This document shows positions 25,427 to 33,925 of a DNA stretch of 64,000 bases, one piece after another. The stretch is from Phycisphaerae bacterium RAS2 (GTDB taxonomy: Bacteria; Planctomycetota; Phycisphaerae; UBA1845; UTPLA1). Position numbers and translations under genes: made by a program. The first letter of the stretch is position 1, and every line of letters starts with the position of its first letter. The stretch is taken from contig CP036352.1 in NCBI GenBank assembly GCA_007753915.1, positions 3,783,306 through 3,847,305 on the forward strand, in the 5' to 3' direction. The notes beneath the pieces are model-generated. The model searched no databases. It was not told where the DNA came from and worked only from the letters and a program-made list of their open reading frames with translations.

Positions 25427-28123
25427 ATGTCCGCACCTGCTCACGCTTCCTCGTCCGTCGCCTTCACGCTGAACGGCCAATCCGTCTCCACGCCCCACGG
25501 TGACCGCAGCCTCCTCGACGTGCTGCGCGAGGACTTCGACATCATCTCGCCGAAGAACGGCTGCCAGCCGATGGGTCAGTGCGGCTGCTGCACGATCCTG
25601 ATTGACGGCAAGCCGCGACTAAGTTGCACGATCAAGGCCTCGGTCGCGGCGGGTAAGAACGTGACCACGCTGGAAGGATTGCCCGAAAGTAAGCGTCAGC
25701 AAATCGCCGACTGCTTCGTCCACGCCGGCGCGGTTCAGTGCGGCTTTTGCATCCCCGGCATTGCCATGCGGGCGCATGCTTTGTGTGAGAAAAATGCCGC
25801 ACCGACTCACGATCAGATCACCGGCGATCTGCGTGCTCATCTCTGCCGCTGCACGGGCTACACCAAGATTGTCGACGCGATCGACCTGCTCGCCCGCGTC
25901 CGCGGCGGCGAGCCGATGCCGTCCAACGGCTGCGCCGGAAAAGTCGGCGAACGCCTGCATCGTTACACCGGTCACGACGCGGCGCTCGGTATGCGCCGCT
26001 ACATCGACGACATCAAGGTGCCCGGCATGGTCCATGCCGCGCCGCGGTTGAGCGATCATCCGCGCGCGCTGGTGAAGAAAATCAATACCGCGCCGGCCAT
26101 GGCCGTGCCCGGCGTGCTGCGCGTCGTCACGGCGGCGGATGTGCCGGGTAATCGAATTGTCGGACTCATCACGCAGGACTGGCCGGTCTTCGTCGCCGAG
26201 GGCGAGGAGACGCGCTACGTCGGCGACGTGTTGGCGTTTGTCGTGGCGACGGATGTTCATGCGGCGCGGTACGCGGCGGATCAGATCGAGATTGAATACG
26301 ACATTCGCGCACCGGTCACAACGCCGGATGAGGCACTGAAGCCTGGCGCGCCGAAGATTCACCCCGGCGGCAATTTGCTTTCCAAAGCGGCGCTCGTGCG
26401 CGGCGAACCCGATGCGGTACTGGCAGCTTCCGCGCACGTCGTCGAAAACGTCTGGCAAACCCAGTGCATTGAGCACATGTATCTCGAACCCGAAGCGGCC
26501 ATCGCCATCCCCGACGGCGACGGACTAAAATTGCTCACCCAGGGCCAGGGCATTTTCGACGATCGTCGTCAGACGGCGAAGGTGCTTGGCTGGCCGATCG
26601 AGCGCGTCCGCGCCGAACTGGTGTCCAACGGCGGCGCGTTCGGCGGGAAGGAAGACATGAGCGTTCAGGCGCAGACCGCATTGTGCGCCGTGCTGGTGAA
26701 CAAACCCGTCAAATGCGTCCTGACGCGCGAGCAATCGTTACGGCTGCATCCGAAGCGCCATCCGGTGCGCATCTCCCTGAAGGTCGGCTGCGATGCCGAA
26801 GGGCGACTCACCGCCGCGCGCGTGCGCATCATCGGCGACAAGGGCGCGTACGCATCCGTCGGCGCGAAGGTGCTGGAGCGCGCCGCGGGTCACGCCATCG
26901 GCCCGTACAAGTGCGAGAACATCGACATCGAGTCGCTCGCCGTGTACACCAACAATCCGCCGAATGGGGCGATGCGCGGCTTCGGCGCGAATCAGGCCGC
27001 CTACGCCATCGAAGGCGCGCTCGACATGCTCGCCGCGAAGGTCGGCATCGACGGCTGGGAGATTCGCTGGCGAAACATCCTGCGACCCGGCGATCGTTTC
27101 TGCACCGGGCAGCGGCTGACCAAACCGTTCGGCCTGGAGCAGACGCTCCTCGCGGTGCGCGACGCCTATCGCGCTGAAAAATTCGCCGGCATCGCCTGCG
27201 GCATCAAGAACGTCGGCATCGGCAACGGCCTGCCCGAAATCGGCTGCGCGAGTCTGACGGTCGAAACCGACGGCCGCATCACGCTCCGAACCGGTCACAC
27301 CGAAATGGGCCAGGGCTTGTTCACCATCGCGATTCAAACCGCCGTGCAGGAGACCGGCCTGCCGCATGAGATTTTCACCGCCCGATGCGATACGTCCGAC
27401 CCCAACGACAGCGGTCAGACGACCGGCAGTCGCGGTACAGTGCTGACCTGCCACGCGGTGATCGACGCATGCAAGAAACTGAACGCGGACTTGAAGCAAC
27501 TGAACTGGCCTACCGATACCGAGCCGACCGCCAACGAGCCGCGGGCATGTGCTAACGAGCCGCGGGCTTCAGCCCGCGCGGCCATGCAAGCGCTCGCAAC
27601 CCTCGCCGGCCGAAAATACCTCGGCCGCTGGGAGTGCTACAAGACCGACAAGTTCGGCGCGGACGTGCCCGAGCCGAAGACGCACCTCACCTACGGATTT
27701 GCGACACAGGTCTGTATTCTCGACGAGACCGGGCGGATCAAGAAGTTCATCGCCGCCCACGACGTCGGCCGCGTGATGAACCCGACGCTGCTGGAAGGCC
27801 AGCTCGAAGGCTCGATCCACATGGGCCTGGGCTACGCGCTCACGGAGGAGATGGTCTACGACGGCGGCCGTCTGGTGACGGACGACGTGAAATCCTGCGG
27901 CGTGCTGCGGGCGCATCACATGCCGCCGATCGAAATGGTCCTCGTCGAAGTGCCCGATCCGGACTGCCCCTACGGCGCGCGCGGCGTCGCCGAGATCGGC
28001 CTCGTGCCGACCGCCCCCGCTGTGGCCGGCGCGCTGGCGAAGTTCGAGGGCTTCCACCGCACAACGCTGCCGATGAAAGACTCCCCTGCGGCGAAAGCCA
28101 TCCTCGGGCCTCGCGCGAGTTGA
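25427..28123 (+). CDS. Xanthine dehydrogenase-family protein, fused 2Fe-2S and Mo subunits (Se-dependent type)
   Basis: One-chain molybdenum hydroxylase of 898 aa. Residues 1-160 hold two 2Fe-2S clusters (CQPMGQCGCCTILIDG; CGFCIPG and CRCTGY). The rest is the molybdopterin-binding part, with GGAFGGKEDMSVQAQ, AMRGFGANQAAY, HTEMGQGLFTIAIQTA and the C-terminal RGVAEIGLVPTAPAV carrying the base-catalyst Glu. The ending FHRTTLPMKDSPAAKAI matches my recollection of the selenium-dependent xanthine dehydrogenase family, which carries a labile Se ligand rather than selenocysteine. No in-frame TGA occurs. It lacks an FAD domain, so electrons must leave through a partner; divergent YgfK is the obvious candidate. 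Repeat B (27533-27581) adds NEPRACANEPRASARA in frame near residue 705. Confidence 0.88.
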   Translation: MSAPAHASSSVAFTLNGQSVSTPHGDRSLLDVLREDFDIISPKNGCQPMGQCGCCTILIDGKPRLSCTIKASVAAGKNVTTLEGLPESKRQQIADCFVHAGAVQCGFCIPGIAMRAHALCEKNAAPTHDQITGDLRAHLCRCTGYTKIVDAIDLLARVRGGEPMPSNGCAGKVGERLHRYTGHDAALGMRRYIDDIKVPGMVHAAPRLSDHPRALVKKINTAPAMAVPGVLRVVTAADVPGNRIVGLITQDWPVFVAEGEETRYVGDVLAFVVATDVHAARYAADQIEIEYDIRAPVTTPDEALKPGAPKIHPGGNLLSKAALVRGEPDAVLAASAHVVENVWQTQCIEHMYLEPEAAIAIPDGDGLKLLTQGQGIFDDRRQTAKVLGWPIERVRAELVSNGGAFGGKEDMSVQAQTALCAVLVNKPVKCVLTREQSLRLHPKRHPVRISLKVGCDAEGRLTAARVRIIGDKGAYASVGAKVLERAAGHAIGPYKCENIDIESLAVYTNNPPNGAMRGFGANQAAYAIEGALDMLAAKVGIDGWEIRWRNILRPGDRFCTGQRLTKPFGLEQTLLAVRDAYRAEKFAGIACGIKNVGIGNGLPEIGCASLTVETDGRITLRTGHTEMGQGLFTIAIQTAVQETGLPHEIFTARCDTSDPNDSGQTTGSRGTVLTCHAVIDACKKLNADLKQLNWPTDTEPTANEPRACANEPRASARAAMQALATLAGRKYLGRWECYKTDKFGADVPEPKTHLTYGFATQVCILDETGRIKKFIAAHDVGRVMNPTLLEGQLEGSIHMGLGYALTEEMVYDGGRLVTDDVKSCGVLRAHHMPPIEMVLVEVPDPDCPYGARGVAEIGLVPTAPAVAGALAKFEGFHRTTLPMKDSPAAKAILGPRAS
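27533..27581. repeat. Palindromic repeat B, one partial and one full copy, inside the dehydrogenase gene
   Basis: AACGAGCCGCGGGCATGT at 27533-27550 is a truncated copy; AACGAGCCGCGGGCTTCAGC plus CCGCGCGG at 27554-27581 is a full one. Both are in frame and encode NEPRA-type peptides in a region where the family has no conserved sequence. Confidence 0.85.
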
Positions 28124-28143
28124 CGGCGACTCGGAGCGCGCTC

Positions 28144-28671
28144 ATGTGCGATTTCATCACCGTCGCGGTGCACGAAGATGATCTCGGGCAGTTGCACTCC
28201 ACCTTGCCCGAGCGATTCAGGCTGCATACGCAAGATCATCCACAGTTGAGCCCTATGCTCCCGGCTGGATTTGTTCAACGTTACGTCACCGAGCAGGATG
28301 CGGATTGTTCCTGCGGGCTTCACGGGGTGGATCATGAATCCGTGACACGTGCGCAGAATGAGTTGGCCCATTTCCAAACGCGAAAGCAAAAGGCCGGTTG
28401 GTCCGAAGCCAAGATCGAACGCGCGGCCGCATCGTTGCGATGTTCACTCGAAAAGGCCGAGCATGATGACTGGGTCGGAATCGATCCGGACATCGCTGTT
28501 TGGCTGCGAGCCGTAGGGCCGCTGGTCCGCGGATTGTACCTGCTCATTCACAGCTACAACGGCGGCGTCGATACAGAACGCCTGAAGCTCACGCGGGCCC
28601 GATTGAGCTTCACTAAATTGTGCGATCGGTCGTTCGTCACGCCGGAAGATGTGTTGCTGGAGTTATCGTAA
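28144..28671 (+). CDS. Hypothetical protein, 175 aa
   Basis: Unrecognised cytosolic protein starting MCDFITVAVHEDDL. It contains a CSCGLHG cysteine pair, a charged helical centre (RAQNELAHFQTRKQKAGWSE) and a C-terminal helix (RARLSFTKLCDRSFVTPEDV). The ATG at 28144 has GGAG seven bases upstream. It sits between the dehydrogenase gene and xdhC with gaps of about 20 bases on both sides, so it is probably in the same transcript, but nothing ties it to molybdenum enzymes by sequence. Confidence 0.68.
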   Translation: MCDFITVAVHEDDLGQLHSTLPERFRLHTQDHPQLSPMLPAGFVQRYVTEQDADCSCGLHGVDHESVTRAQNELAHFQTRKQKAGWSEAKIERAAASLRCSLEKAEHDDWVGIDPDIAVWLRAVGPLVRGLYLLIHSYNGGVDTERLKLTRARLSFTKLCDRSFVTPEDVLLELS

Positions 28672-28693
28672 TTGTGCGGAGTTTTTGGAACGA

Positions 28694-29713
28694 ATGAGTG
28701 AACTCGCCCCGGTGCTGGACGCCCTGCTCGCCGACCTCGACGCCGGTCGGCCGGTCGCGCTCTGCACCGTCGTCTGCACGCGCGGCAGCACGCCGCGGGC
28801 GCCGGGAGCGACGATGCTTGTCCGCGCTGACGGCAAAACGCTCGGCACGCTCGGCGGCGGCTGCGTCGAGGCCGAGGTTCGCAAACGCGCGTTTGAAATG
28901 CTTCGCGCCAACCGGAGCGGCCTCCTCGATTTCACGCTCGATCACGACTACGGCTGGGACGACGGCCTTATCTGCGGCGGGCGCATGTTCATCGGTGTGA
29001 TGCCGATGTCGCGCGAGACCGATGCCGCGCCCTACCGCGCCGCCCTCACCGCCACGCGTGCGCGACAGCCGGCGACGTTTCCCATCGTCATCAGCAACGC
29101 GCCACCCGAAGGCAAGACAGGCGGCAATGGAAGTGCCGTAACGCAACACTCGCCCGCAGCGAATGTCGCATCGGTCATGCCACGACGCGAGCGTTACACC
29201 GTGCATCTCGAAGTACCGCCGACGCTGCTCATTGCCGGGGCGGGTCACGTCGGCCAGGCACTGGCCAAGCTGGCGGTTGACCTGGACTTTCACGTCGTCG
29301 TCATTGACGACCGCGCCGACTACGCCGCGTGCGAGCGATTCGATTCTCGCGTCGAACTGGTGGTCGGCGACATCGCCGCTGCGCTGCGAACCCGCGCGAT
29401 CGACTCCGGTTGCTACGTCGTCATCGTCACGCGCGGCCATCAGAATGATGAGAAGGCCCTCGACGCGGTGATCCGTTCAACCGCCGGTTACATTGGTTTG
29501 ATCGGCAGCAGGCGAAAGAGCCGATTGATTCTCGACGATTTGCGCGCGGCTGGCGTGCCCGATGAACTCCTCGCGCGCGTGCATACGCCGATCGGACTTC
29601 CGATCAACGCGGTGACGGTTCCGGAAATCGCGGTCAGTATCGCGGCGGAACTGGTGCAGGTGCGCCGCACTCAACTTCCGGCGCTGGTCGAAGGGCCGGT
29701 GGAAACACAATAA
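28694..29713 (+). CDS. xdhC: XdhC/CoxI-family molybdenum hydroxylase maturation factor
   Basis: Protein of 339 aa that in its family binds MCD/Moco, helps its sulfuration and delivers it to xanthine dehydrogenase. The N-terminal XdhC/CoxI domain reads ALCTVVCTRGSTPRAPGATM followed by GGGCVEAEV. The C-terminal domain is a Rossmann fold (PTLLIAGAGHVGQALAKLAV, FHVVVIDDRADYA) ending with YIGLIGSRRKSRL and the PIGLPINA motif. A Ser/Gly-rich linker (~residues 130-170) joins the two. ATG at 28694 gives the family N-terminus. Its location between two sets of dehydrogenase genes suggests that it serves both. Confidence 0.92.
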   Translation: MSELAPVLDALLADLDAGRPVALCTVVCTRGSTPRAPGATMLVRADGKTLGTLGGGCVEAEVRKRAFEMLRANRSGLLDFTLDHDYGWDDGLICGGRMFIGVMPMSRETDAAPYRAALTATRARQPATFPIVISNAPPEGKTGGNGSAVTQHSPAANVASVMPRRERYTVHLEVPPTLLIAGAGHVGQALAKLAVDLDFHVVVIDDRADYAACERFDSRVELVVGDIAAALRTRAIDSGCYVVIVTRGHQNDEKALDAVIRSTAGYIGLIGSRRKSRLILDDLRAAGVPDELLARVHTPIGLPINAVTVPEIAVSIAAELVQVRRTQLPALVEGPVETQ

Positions 29714-29735
29714 GCCGCGGGCTTCAGCTCGCGGC
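29713..29735. repeat. Palindromic repeat B between convergent genes
   Basis: AGCCGCGGGCTTCAGCTCGC followed by GGC begins inside the stop codon of xdhC and ends 10 bases before the stop of the convergent FAD-subunit gene. It may act as a bidirectional transcript end, though it has no T-run. Confidence 0.75.
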
Positions 29736-29745
29736 CCTTTGAGTA

Positions 29746-30696
29746 TTACGCGCTTTGCGCCAATCGGTGATAAATCAACCTCGCCAGCACGCGGCGACGA
29801 TAGACGGCAGTGGATCGCATATCGTCGATTGGCGAAATATCACCGGCAAGCAATGATTCAATTTCATCGGGCCTCGTGAAGATCCGGCCCGAGTCCAGCG
29901 CAGATTCCAACATGCGACAGCGCACGACCGTTGGCGCAACGCTGTTGGCGACAACCCGCCAAGAGCCGGCAGCGTCCGGCGCACCGGATGCCCGCTCGCC
30001 CACTACGGCGGATCTTCGACTCGCGCTCGGGGCCGGGATTGCGTGACCCCTGGTCACTGACATCTGACCACTGACCACTGCCCTCCTCACCATCGCCACA
30101 CCGACTTTCGTAATCGCCTGCGCCCGCCGCGCGCCGACTTTGTGAAACCACTGCACGCCCCATGTCGGCGGCGGCAGACGAATCGCCACGATCAGCTCAT
30201 CCGCCGCCCGCACGCTCTTGCGATAACCGGTGAAATACTCGTCGAGTCGAACCTCGCGCCGGCCGCGCACCGACGCAAGTGTCACAGTTGCGTCATACGC
30301 CATCAGCACCGGCACGCCGTCCGCCGCCGGCGAGCCATTGCCAACGTTGCCCGCCCAGGTGCCGCGCGTCTGAATCTGCACCGCGCCGACCTGCCGCGCC
30401 GCCTCGGCCAACAAGGGATACGCCGCCGCCGCCTCGCGCGACTGCATCACATCCCAGTAAGTCGTCAGCCCGCCGAGCGTCAGCGACGCGCCGTCGCCGA
30501 CGCCGGTCCATTCCATCACGGCCAGCTCGCGCACGCGCGACAGGTCCAGCAGCGTCAACTTATCCTTCGCGCGATGATGCCACGACACCATCACGTCCGT
30601 GCCGCCGGCGATCGGCGTCACCGGCTCCCCGCGCGAGGCCGAGTCGGCCAGCATCATCAGCGCTTCATCCAATCCTCGCGGTGACAGCACTCTCAC
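29746..30696 (-). CDS. Xanthine dehydrogenase-family FAD subunit
   Basis: FAD-binding subunit of 316 aa (CoxM/XdhB/YgfM type). The flavin loops are VTPIAGGTDVMVSW and TRGTWAGNVGNGSPAADGVP, followed by the YFTGYRKSVRAADELI segment and the C-terminal CoxM domain (DDMRSTAVYRRRVLARLI). It passes electrons from the 2Fe-2S subunit to an acceptor, probably NAD+ or a quinone. About 40 residues (VVSGQMSVTRGHAIPAPSAS and onward, DNA 29980-30100) are an in-frame insertion made of the 22-base repeat core and a TGGTCAGTGGTCA word repeat. The start overlaps the last 4 bases of the next gene upstream in the operon, typical of translational coupling. Confidence 0.9.
   Translation of the reverse strand: MRVLSPRGLDEALMMLADSASRGEPVTPIAGGTDVMVSWHHRAKDKLTLLDLSRVRELAVMEWTGVGDGASLTLGGLTTYWDVMQSREAAAAYPLLAEAARQVGAVQIQTRGTWAGNVGNGSPAADGVPVLMAYDATVTLASVRGRREVRLDEYFTGYRKSVRAADELIVAIRLPPPTWGVQWFHKVGARRAQAITKVGVAMVRRAVVSGQMSVTRGHAIPAPSASRRSAVVGERASGAPDAAGSWRVVANSVAPTVVRCRMLESALDSGRIFTRPDEIESLLAGDISPIDDMRSTAVYRRRVLARLIYHRLAQSA
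29999..30020. repeat. 22-base repeat core inside the FAD-subunit gene
   Basis: Matches 20 of 22 bases of the loop of the 19381-19424 element (CCCACTACGGCGGATCTTCG plus AC). It is flanked by GC-rich imperfect arms (CCCGCTCG and CGCGCTCGGG-like) and followed at 30047-30080 by the word repeat GGTCACTGACATCTGACCAC plus TGACCACTG. All of it lies within the reading frame. Confidence 0.8.
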
Positions 30697-31259
30697 GGCC
30701 GCGATCCCCCCCGATCACCCGGCCCGGGGCGCGCCACGCCGCGCATCGGAATGCCGCGTAACGTCAACGCCGCCTCGGCACCCGCCACGACGCCGTCGTA
30801 CCCCGTGCAGCGGCACAAGTTGCCGCTCAAGAACTCCCGCAAATCGACATTCGACGCAATCTCCGGCCGCTCCAGCAGCCAGCGGATGCTCATCACAATC
30901 CCCGGCGTGCAGGCGCCGCATTGCGATGTGCCCGTCACGTTCAACGCGCTCGCCACGTCCGCCGCCACGCTCTCCACGGTCGTCACGACACGTCCGGCAG
31001 CCTGGAACGCCGGCACGAGACACGAATTTACCAACAAGCCGTCCAGGATGACGCTGCACGCGCCGCACTCACCCTCGCCGCAGCCTTCCTTTGTCCCCGG
31101 GCAGGCGCAGTCGTATCTCAGCACGTCGAGCAGCCGTGCATCAAGCGGCACCCGTCGCGAAACCGGCGCGCCATTCAGCGTGAACGACATATTGAACGTC
31201 TCCGTCGCGCCGGATTCACCTGCGCCGGGGCCGGCGCGATCGTTCGCGGAGTTCGCCAT
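30693..31259 (-). CDS. Xanthine dehydrogenase-family 2Fe-2S subunit
   Basis: Small electron-transfer subunit of 188 aa (CoxS/XdhC-type ferredoxin plus helical domain). The plant-type cluster motif is CPGTKEGCGEGECGACSVIL and the second cluster is formed by CGACTPG and CRCTGYDG. Together with the genes on either side it makes a three-subunit molybdenum hydroxylase. The first ~20 residues (Gly/Ser-rich) are not conserved. It starts 2 bases after the end of the Mo-subunit gene and ends overlapping the FAD-subunit start by 4 bases, so the gene order of the operon is Mo, 2Fe-2S, FAD. Confidence 0.92.
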   Translation of the reverse strand: MANSANDRAGPGAGESGATETFNMSFTLNGAPVSRRVPLDARLLDVLRYDCACPGTKEGCGEGECGACSVILDGLLVNSCLVPAFQAAGRVVTTVESVAADVASALNVTGTSQCGACTPGIVMSIRWLLERPEIASNVDLREFLSGNLCRCTGYDGVVAGAEAALTLRGIPMRGVARPGPGDRGGSRP

Positions 31260-31260
31260 C

Positions 31261-33507
31261 TCAACGACCCTCCAGCAGCGTCATCAATCGCTCCGGCGTC
31301 AGCGGTATCTCGTTCGCCTCGATTCCCAGCGCGTCGCACACCGCGTTCAGGATGGCCGGGGCGGGGCCGTCCATCGGCAGTTCGCCGATTCCCTTGGCCC
31401 CCTGCGGCCCGAACGGGGACGGCGACTCCTCAAAAAAGACGCGAATCGGCGGCAGATCGGCACACGCGGGGATGACATAATTCGTCATTTGACAATTTTT
31501 CATGACGCCGTCGTCCAGCACGACTTCTTCATACAACGCCCAGCCGATGCCCTGCACCACGCCGCCTTGAATCTGGCCGCGCGCCAGCGTCGGATTCAGG
31601 ACGCGCCCGACTTCCTGCCGCGCAACGAAATCCGTCACGCGCACGGCGAAGGTGCGCAAGTCCACCTCCACCTCGGCGACGTACGTCCCCCACGAGTACG
31701 CCGCATAGGCATCGCCGCGATAAGACTTGTCATCCCACTGAATGTGCGCGGGCTTCTCATACTTGCCGCGGCCGATCAATCGCTTCCCCGGATTCGCCGC
31801 GTGCCAGGACTTGATTGCTCCCGATGGATCGCGCGGTATCGATTTTGTGGTGCCGATGCCCGACTGCTTCAAGAGATCATCGCACGCCGCTTCGACGAGC
31901 TTCCCCACCACCATCGCCGTTCGGCTGGCCACCGTCGGCCCGCTGTTGGGCACGCGGCTTGTATCGGGCGTCGCCACGCGAACGAGATCGGCAGACACGC
32001 CAAGCTGCGCTGCGGCGATCTGCGACAGAATCGTCGATGTCCCCTGCCCCATGTCCGTCTGCGCAGTCAACACTTCCACGCGGCCGTCAGCGTGTCCTTC
32101 GACCCATACCTCCGACGCCAGATACGTTTCGCCGCCGCCGGTGAAGCCCGAACCGTGATGAAACGTCGCGAAGCCGATGCCGCGCCGCAGGTACGGATGC
32201 GAACCCGCACCCGAGTTCATATCCGCGTGCAGCTTCTGTCGCTCGTCATAACGCGCGTCGGTCAGCGCGGCGTCCATCAACGACGGCAGGTCCACGCCAT
32301 CGCTCACCACCTGCCCCGTCGCCAGCGTCTGCCCGTCGCGCACCAGATTCCGCCGGCGCAGCTCCACGGATGACATGCCTATTCGCCGCGCGATGACATC
32401 CATGTGCCGCTCGATCGCGAACATCGTCTGCGGCGCGCCGAACCCGCGAAACGCGCCGTACGGCACGCTGTTCGTCAGACGCGCTTCACCGATCGCGCGG
32501 ATGTTCTCGCACGCATAAGGCCCCGCCGCGTGAATGCACCCGCGACTCAAGACCACCGGCGACAACGTCACATACGCCCCGCCGTCCATCACCACGTCGA
32601 TATCCATCGCCAGCAACTTGCCGCTCGCATCCACCGCCGTGCGATGTCGCACCACGCCGGGATGGCGCTTGGTCGTCGCGGCCATGTCTTCCTGGCGGTC
32701 GTACACGATCTTCACTGGCGCGCCGGCTTTCTCGGCCAGCAGCGCCGCGTGAATCGCCAGATTGGATGGAAAATCTTCCTTGCCGCCGAAGCCGCCGCCG
32801 ACGGGCGCTTGAATCACGCGGAACGCCTCGCGCGGCCGATTGAAAAAATACGCCAGCGAATCGACGACATAATACGGACACTGCATCGACCCGCGCACCA
32901 CGAGCCGGCCGTCCTCCTGCCACGCCACCATGCCCTGCGTCTCAAGATAAACATGCTCCTGCGCGCCGGTGGCGTAGCGGCCCTCGATGATGTGCGCCGC
33001 CGAATCAAACAATGCTTGAAACTCCGCTTCGCGTCCCGGCTCGCCCGCGCCTTTGCGAATCGCCAGCCGTTTCAGCACGTTGTCCGATCCATGTTGAAGC
33101 AGCTCCGGCGTGAGGGGCATGTCCGGCCGCAATACCGCCGGCAACGGCTCGACTTCCACGCGTACCGCTCGCAACGCATCGCGCAGTTTGTGAATCGACC
33201 GATGCGCGATCAGCACCACCGGTTCGTGTTTGTGCCGAAATTCGTCTGCCACCAGCGCCGGTTGATCGGCCTCGATGAGCTTGATCGCATTGCGCCCCGC
33301 AGGGATGTCCCGATGATCGACGATCACAAAATCTGACCAGTTGATCGCCGGATCGAACACGACACGCTGGATCCGCCCCCGTGCGATCGGCGTGCGAATC
33401 GTCCCGCCGTGCAACACGCCGGGAATCGCCACGTCGTCCACGTACGCGGCCCGGCCGGTGAGCTTGTCCAGCCCATCGACCCTCGGAATGTCCGCACCGA
33501 CGCTCAT
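31261..33507 (-). CDS. Xanthine dehydrogenase-family molybdopterin-binding subunit
   Basis: Catalytic subunit of 748 aa. VDGLDKLTGRAAYVDDVAIP opens the first domain. The MCD-binding loops are GGGFGGKEDFPSNL, GAFRGFGAPQTMFAIE and QTDMGQGTSTILSQIA, and KGIGELPMDGPAPAI carries the catalytic Glu. The substrate is not encoded in obvious residues; xanthine or hypoxanthine is likely from context. The frame extends to 33708, but the ATG at 33507 is chosen because GAGAAG precedes it and the family N-terminus (MSVGADIPRVDG) begins there. It is the first gene of the three-subunit operon. Confidence 0.92.
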   Translation of the reverse strand: MSVGADIPRVDGLDKLTGRAAYVDDVAIPGVLHGGTIRTPIARGRIQRVVFDPAINWSDFVIVDHRDIPAGRNAIKLIEADQPALVADEFRHKHEPVVLIAHRSIHKLRDALRAVRVEVEPLPAVLRPDMPLTPELLQHGSDNVLKRLAIRKGAGEPGREAEFQALFDSAAHIIEGRYATGAQEHVYLETQGMVAWQEDGRLVVRGSMQCPYYVVDSLAYFFNRPREAFRVIQAPVGGGFGGKEDFPSNLAIHAALLAEKAGAPVKIVYDRQEDMAATTKRHPGVVRHRTAVDASGKLLAMDIDVVMDGGAYVTLSPVVLSRGCIHAAGPYACENIRAIGEARLTNSVPYGAFRGFGAPQTMFAIERHMDVIARRIGMSSVELRRRNLVRDGQTLATGQVVSDGVDLPSLMDAALTDARYDERQKLHADMNSGAGSHPYLRRGIGFATFHHGSGFTGGGETYLASEVWVEGHADGRVEVLTAQTDMGQGTSTILSQIAAAQLGVSADLVRVATPDTSRVPNSGPTVASRTAMVVGKLVEAACDDLLKQSGIGTTKSIPRDPSGAIKSWHAANPGKRLIGRGKYEKPAHIQWDDKSYRGDAYAAYSWGTYVAEVEVDLRTFAVRVTDFVARQEVGRVLNPTLARGQIQGGVVQGIGWALYEEVVLDDGVMKNCQMTNYVIPACADLPPIRVFFEESPSPFGPQGAKGIGELPMDGPAPAILNAVCDALGIEANEIPLTPERLMTLLEGR

Positions 33508-33710
33508 GAACTTCTCACACAGCCCAGCAGCCCGGGCTATCGCGAATGCGTTTCGCCGACGCTGCCGAACAAGAACCACACACGGGCCGTTGGAAAGTAT
33601 ACCGATCCGTGCACCGTCATGCGACGATGCGACCCCACGGCCGCGCTGCGGACGAAGTAGCCGATCGCGGCATCCGGCCGATAGAATAATCAACGTCGAG
33701 GAGATCACTT

Positions 33711-33908
33711 ATGACCCGTCGATTCATCGTGCTGTCCCTGCTGGCCGCTCTGTCCGCCGGCAATAACTTCGGATGCGTGCAACAAGAGCGCAAACCAGAG
33801 AAAAATCGAGTCCACGTAAAGGCACCGTTTGTTAAGAGTATTGATGTCGAGTGGGAGCGCGACGAAGACGAACCCAGGACCGACGTCGACGTGGACGTGG
33901 ACGATTGA
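33711..33908 (+). CDS. Small lipoprotein-like protein
   Basis: 65-aa protein with a signal sequence ([22 protein letters not shown]) whose Cys may be a lipidation site, although the residues before it fit the lipobox only loosely. The mature part is charged and ends in the acidic tail [13 protein letters not shown] lies 7 bases before the ATG. It overlaps no other gene on its strand and is followed directly by uvrA. The function is unknown. Confidence 0.6.
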   Translation: MTRRFIVLSLLAALSAGNNFGCVQQERKPEKNRVHVKAPFVKSIDVEWERDEDEPRTDVDVDVDD

Positions 33909-33925
33909 GCCGCAACCGCGCGCCG

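Noticed and set aside
25427-28123. Selenocysteine in the Se-dependent-type dehydrogenase
   Set aside because: The frame has no internal TGA; in this family selenium is a labile ligand and is not encoded.
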